From Actinomycetota bacterium (GTDB taxonomy: Bacteria; Actinomycetota; Acidimicrobiia; Acidimicrobiales; JACCXE01), in NCBI GenBank assembly GCA_013697265.1, contig JACCXE010000121.1, positions 1 to 6,084 on the forward strand: DNA of 6,084 bases, in the 5' to 3' direction. The notes below the pieces were generated by a model that had not been told where the DNA came from, did no database searches, and saw nothing but the letters and a program-made list of their open reading frames with translations. The translations under genes were made by a program, and so were the position numbers. Shown here one piece after another: positions 6,015-6,084 of the stretch; the stretch's first letter is position 1; every line of letters begins with the position of its first letter.

Positions 6015-6084
6015 ATGCGCCGGTTCCTAGCTCTGGTTGCCGGCGCGCTCGCGTTTGTGGCCATGACCGGCCTCGGGTGGACCG
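6015..6084 (+). CDS. N-terminus of an exported or membrane protein, truncated by window edge
   Basis: Twenty-three codons are visible from ATG 6015: MRRFLALVAG, then ALAFVAMTGLGWT. Two arginines followed by an uninterrupted hydrophobic run look like a signal peptide or first membrane helix. The ATG at 6007 in another frame closes after seven codons. There is no strong Shine-Dalgarno sequence. With so little sequence the family cannot be identified. Confidence 0.6.
   Translation, partial: MRRFLALVAGALAFVAMTGLGWT

Overview
The window is high-GC chromosomal DNA. Its layout, codon bias and family content point to an actinobacterium, probably outside the classical mycobacteria and perhaps in or near Acidimicrobiia. 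The clues are a DUF222/13E12-type HNH gene, a mycobacterial-style LexA box, GTG starts and many starts without a Shine-Dalgarno sequence. The lineage is inferred; there is no rRNA or marker gene to fix it.

Layout, left to right. (1) Positions 1-358, minus: the N-terminal third of a UbiB/ABC1-type kinase-like protein, cut by the left edge. (2) 461-1258, minus: a lipoprotein with a Thr/Pro-rich linker and a C-terminal domain that reads like a LytM/M23 fold with an altered metal site. (3) 1259-1382: a divergent intergenic region holding a strong promoter whose spacer is filled by a perfect LexA/SOS-box palindrome, followed by a good ribosome binding site. (4) 1383-2528, plus: the DUF222-HNH endonuclease-like gene driven by that promoter. 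(5) 2566-3594, plus: a GT4-type glycosyltransferase. (6) 3599-4393, plus: a two-domain VOC (glyoxalase/methylmalonyl-CoA-epimerase-like) protein, 4 bases after the glycosyltransferase. (7) 4390-5271 and 5284-5961, both minus: a small MscS-type channel and a GNAT acetyltransferase, arranged acetyltransferase first, with a 12-base gap. The channel gene converges on the VOC gene and both stop codons fit in one CTAG. (8) 6015-6084, plus: the first codons of an exported or membrane protein, divergent from the acetyltransferase, with a possible leaderless promoter and a 14-bp palindrome between the two.

The genes do not form one obvious pathway. The clearest regulatory statement is that the HNH gene is very likely under DNA-damage (LexA) control. 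Because no terminator or separate promoter is evident before the glycosyltransferase and VOC genes, SOS transcription might run into them. I found no tRNA, rRNA, CRISPR array, insertion sequence or phage structural gene. No stretch over 300 bases lacks a gene. I do not see a convincing wholly new multi-gene system; the SOS box and the modified LytM-like lipoprotein are the points most worth following.
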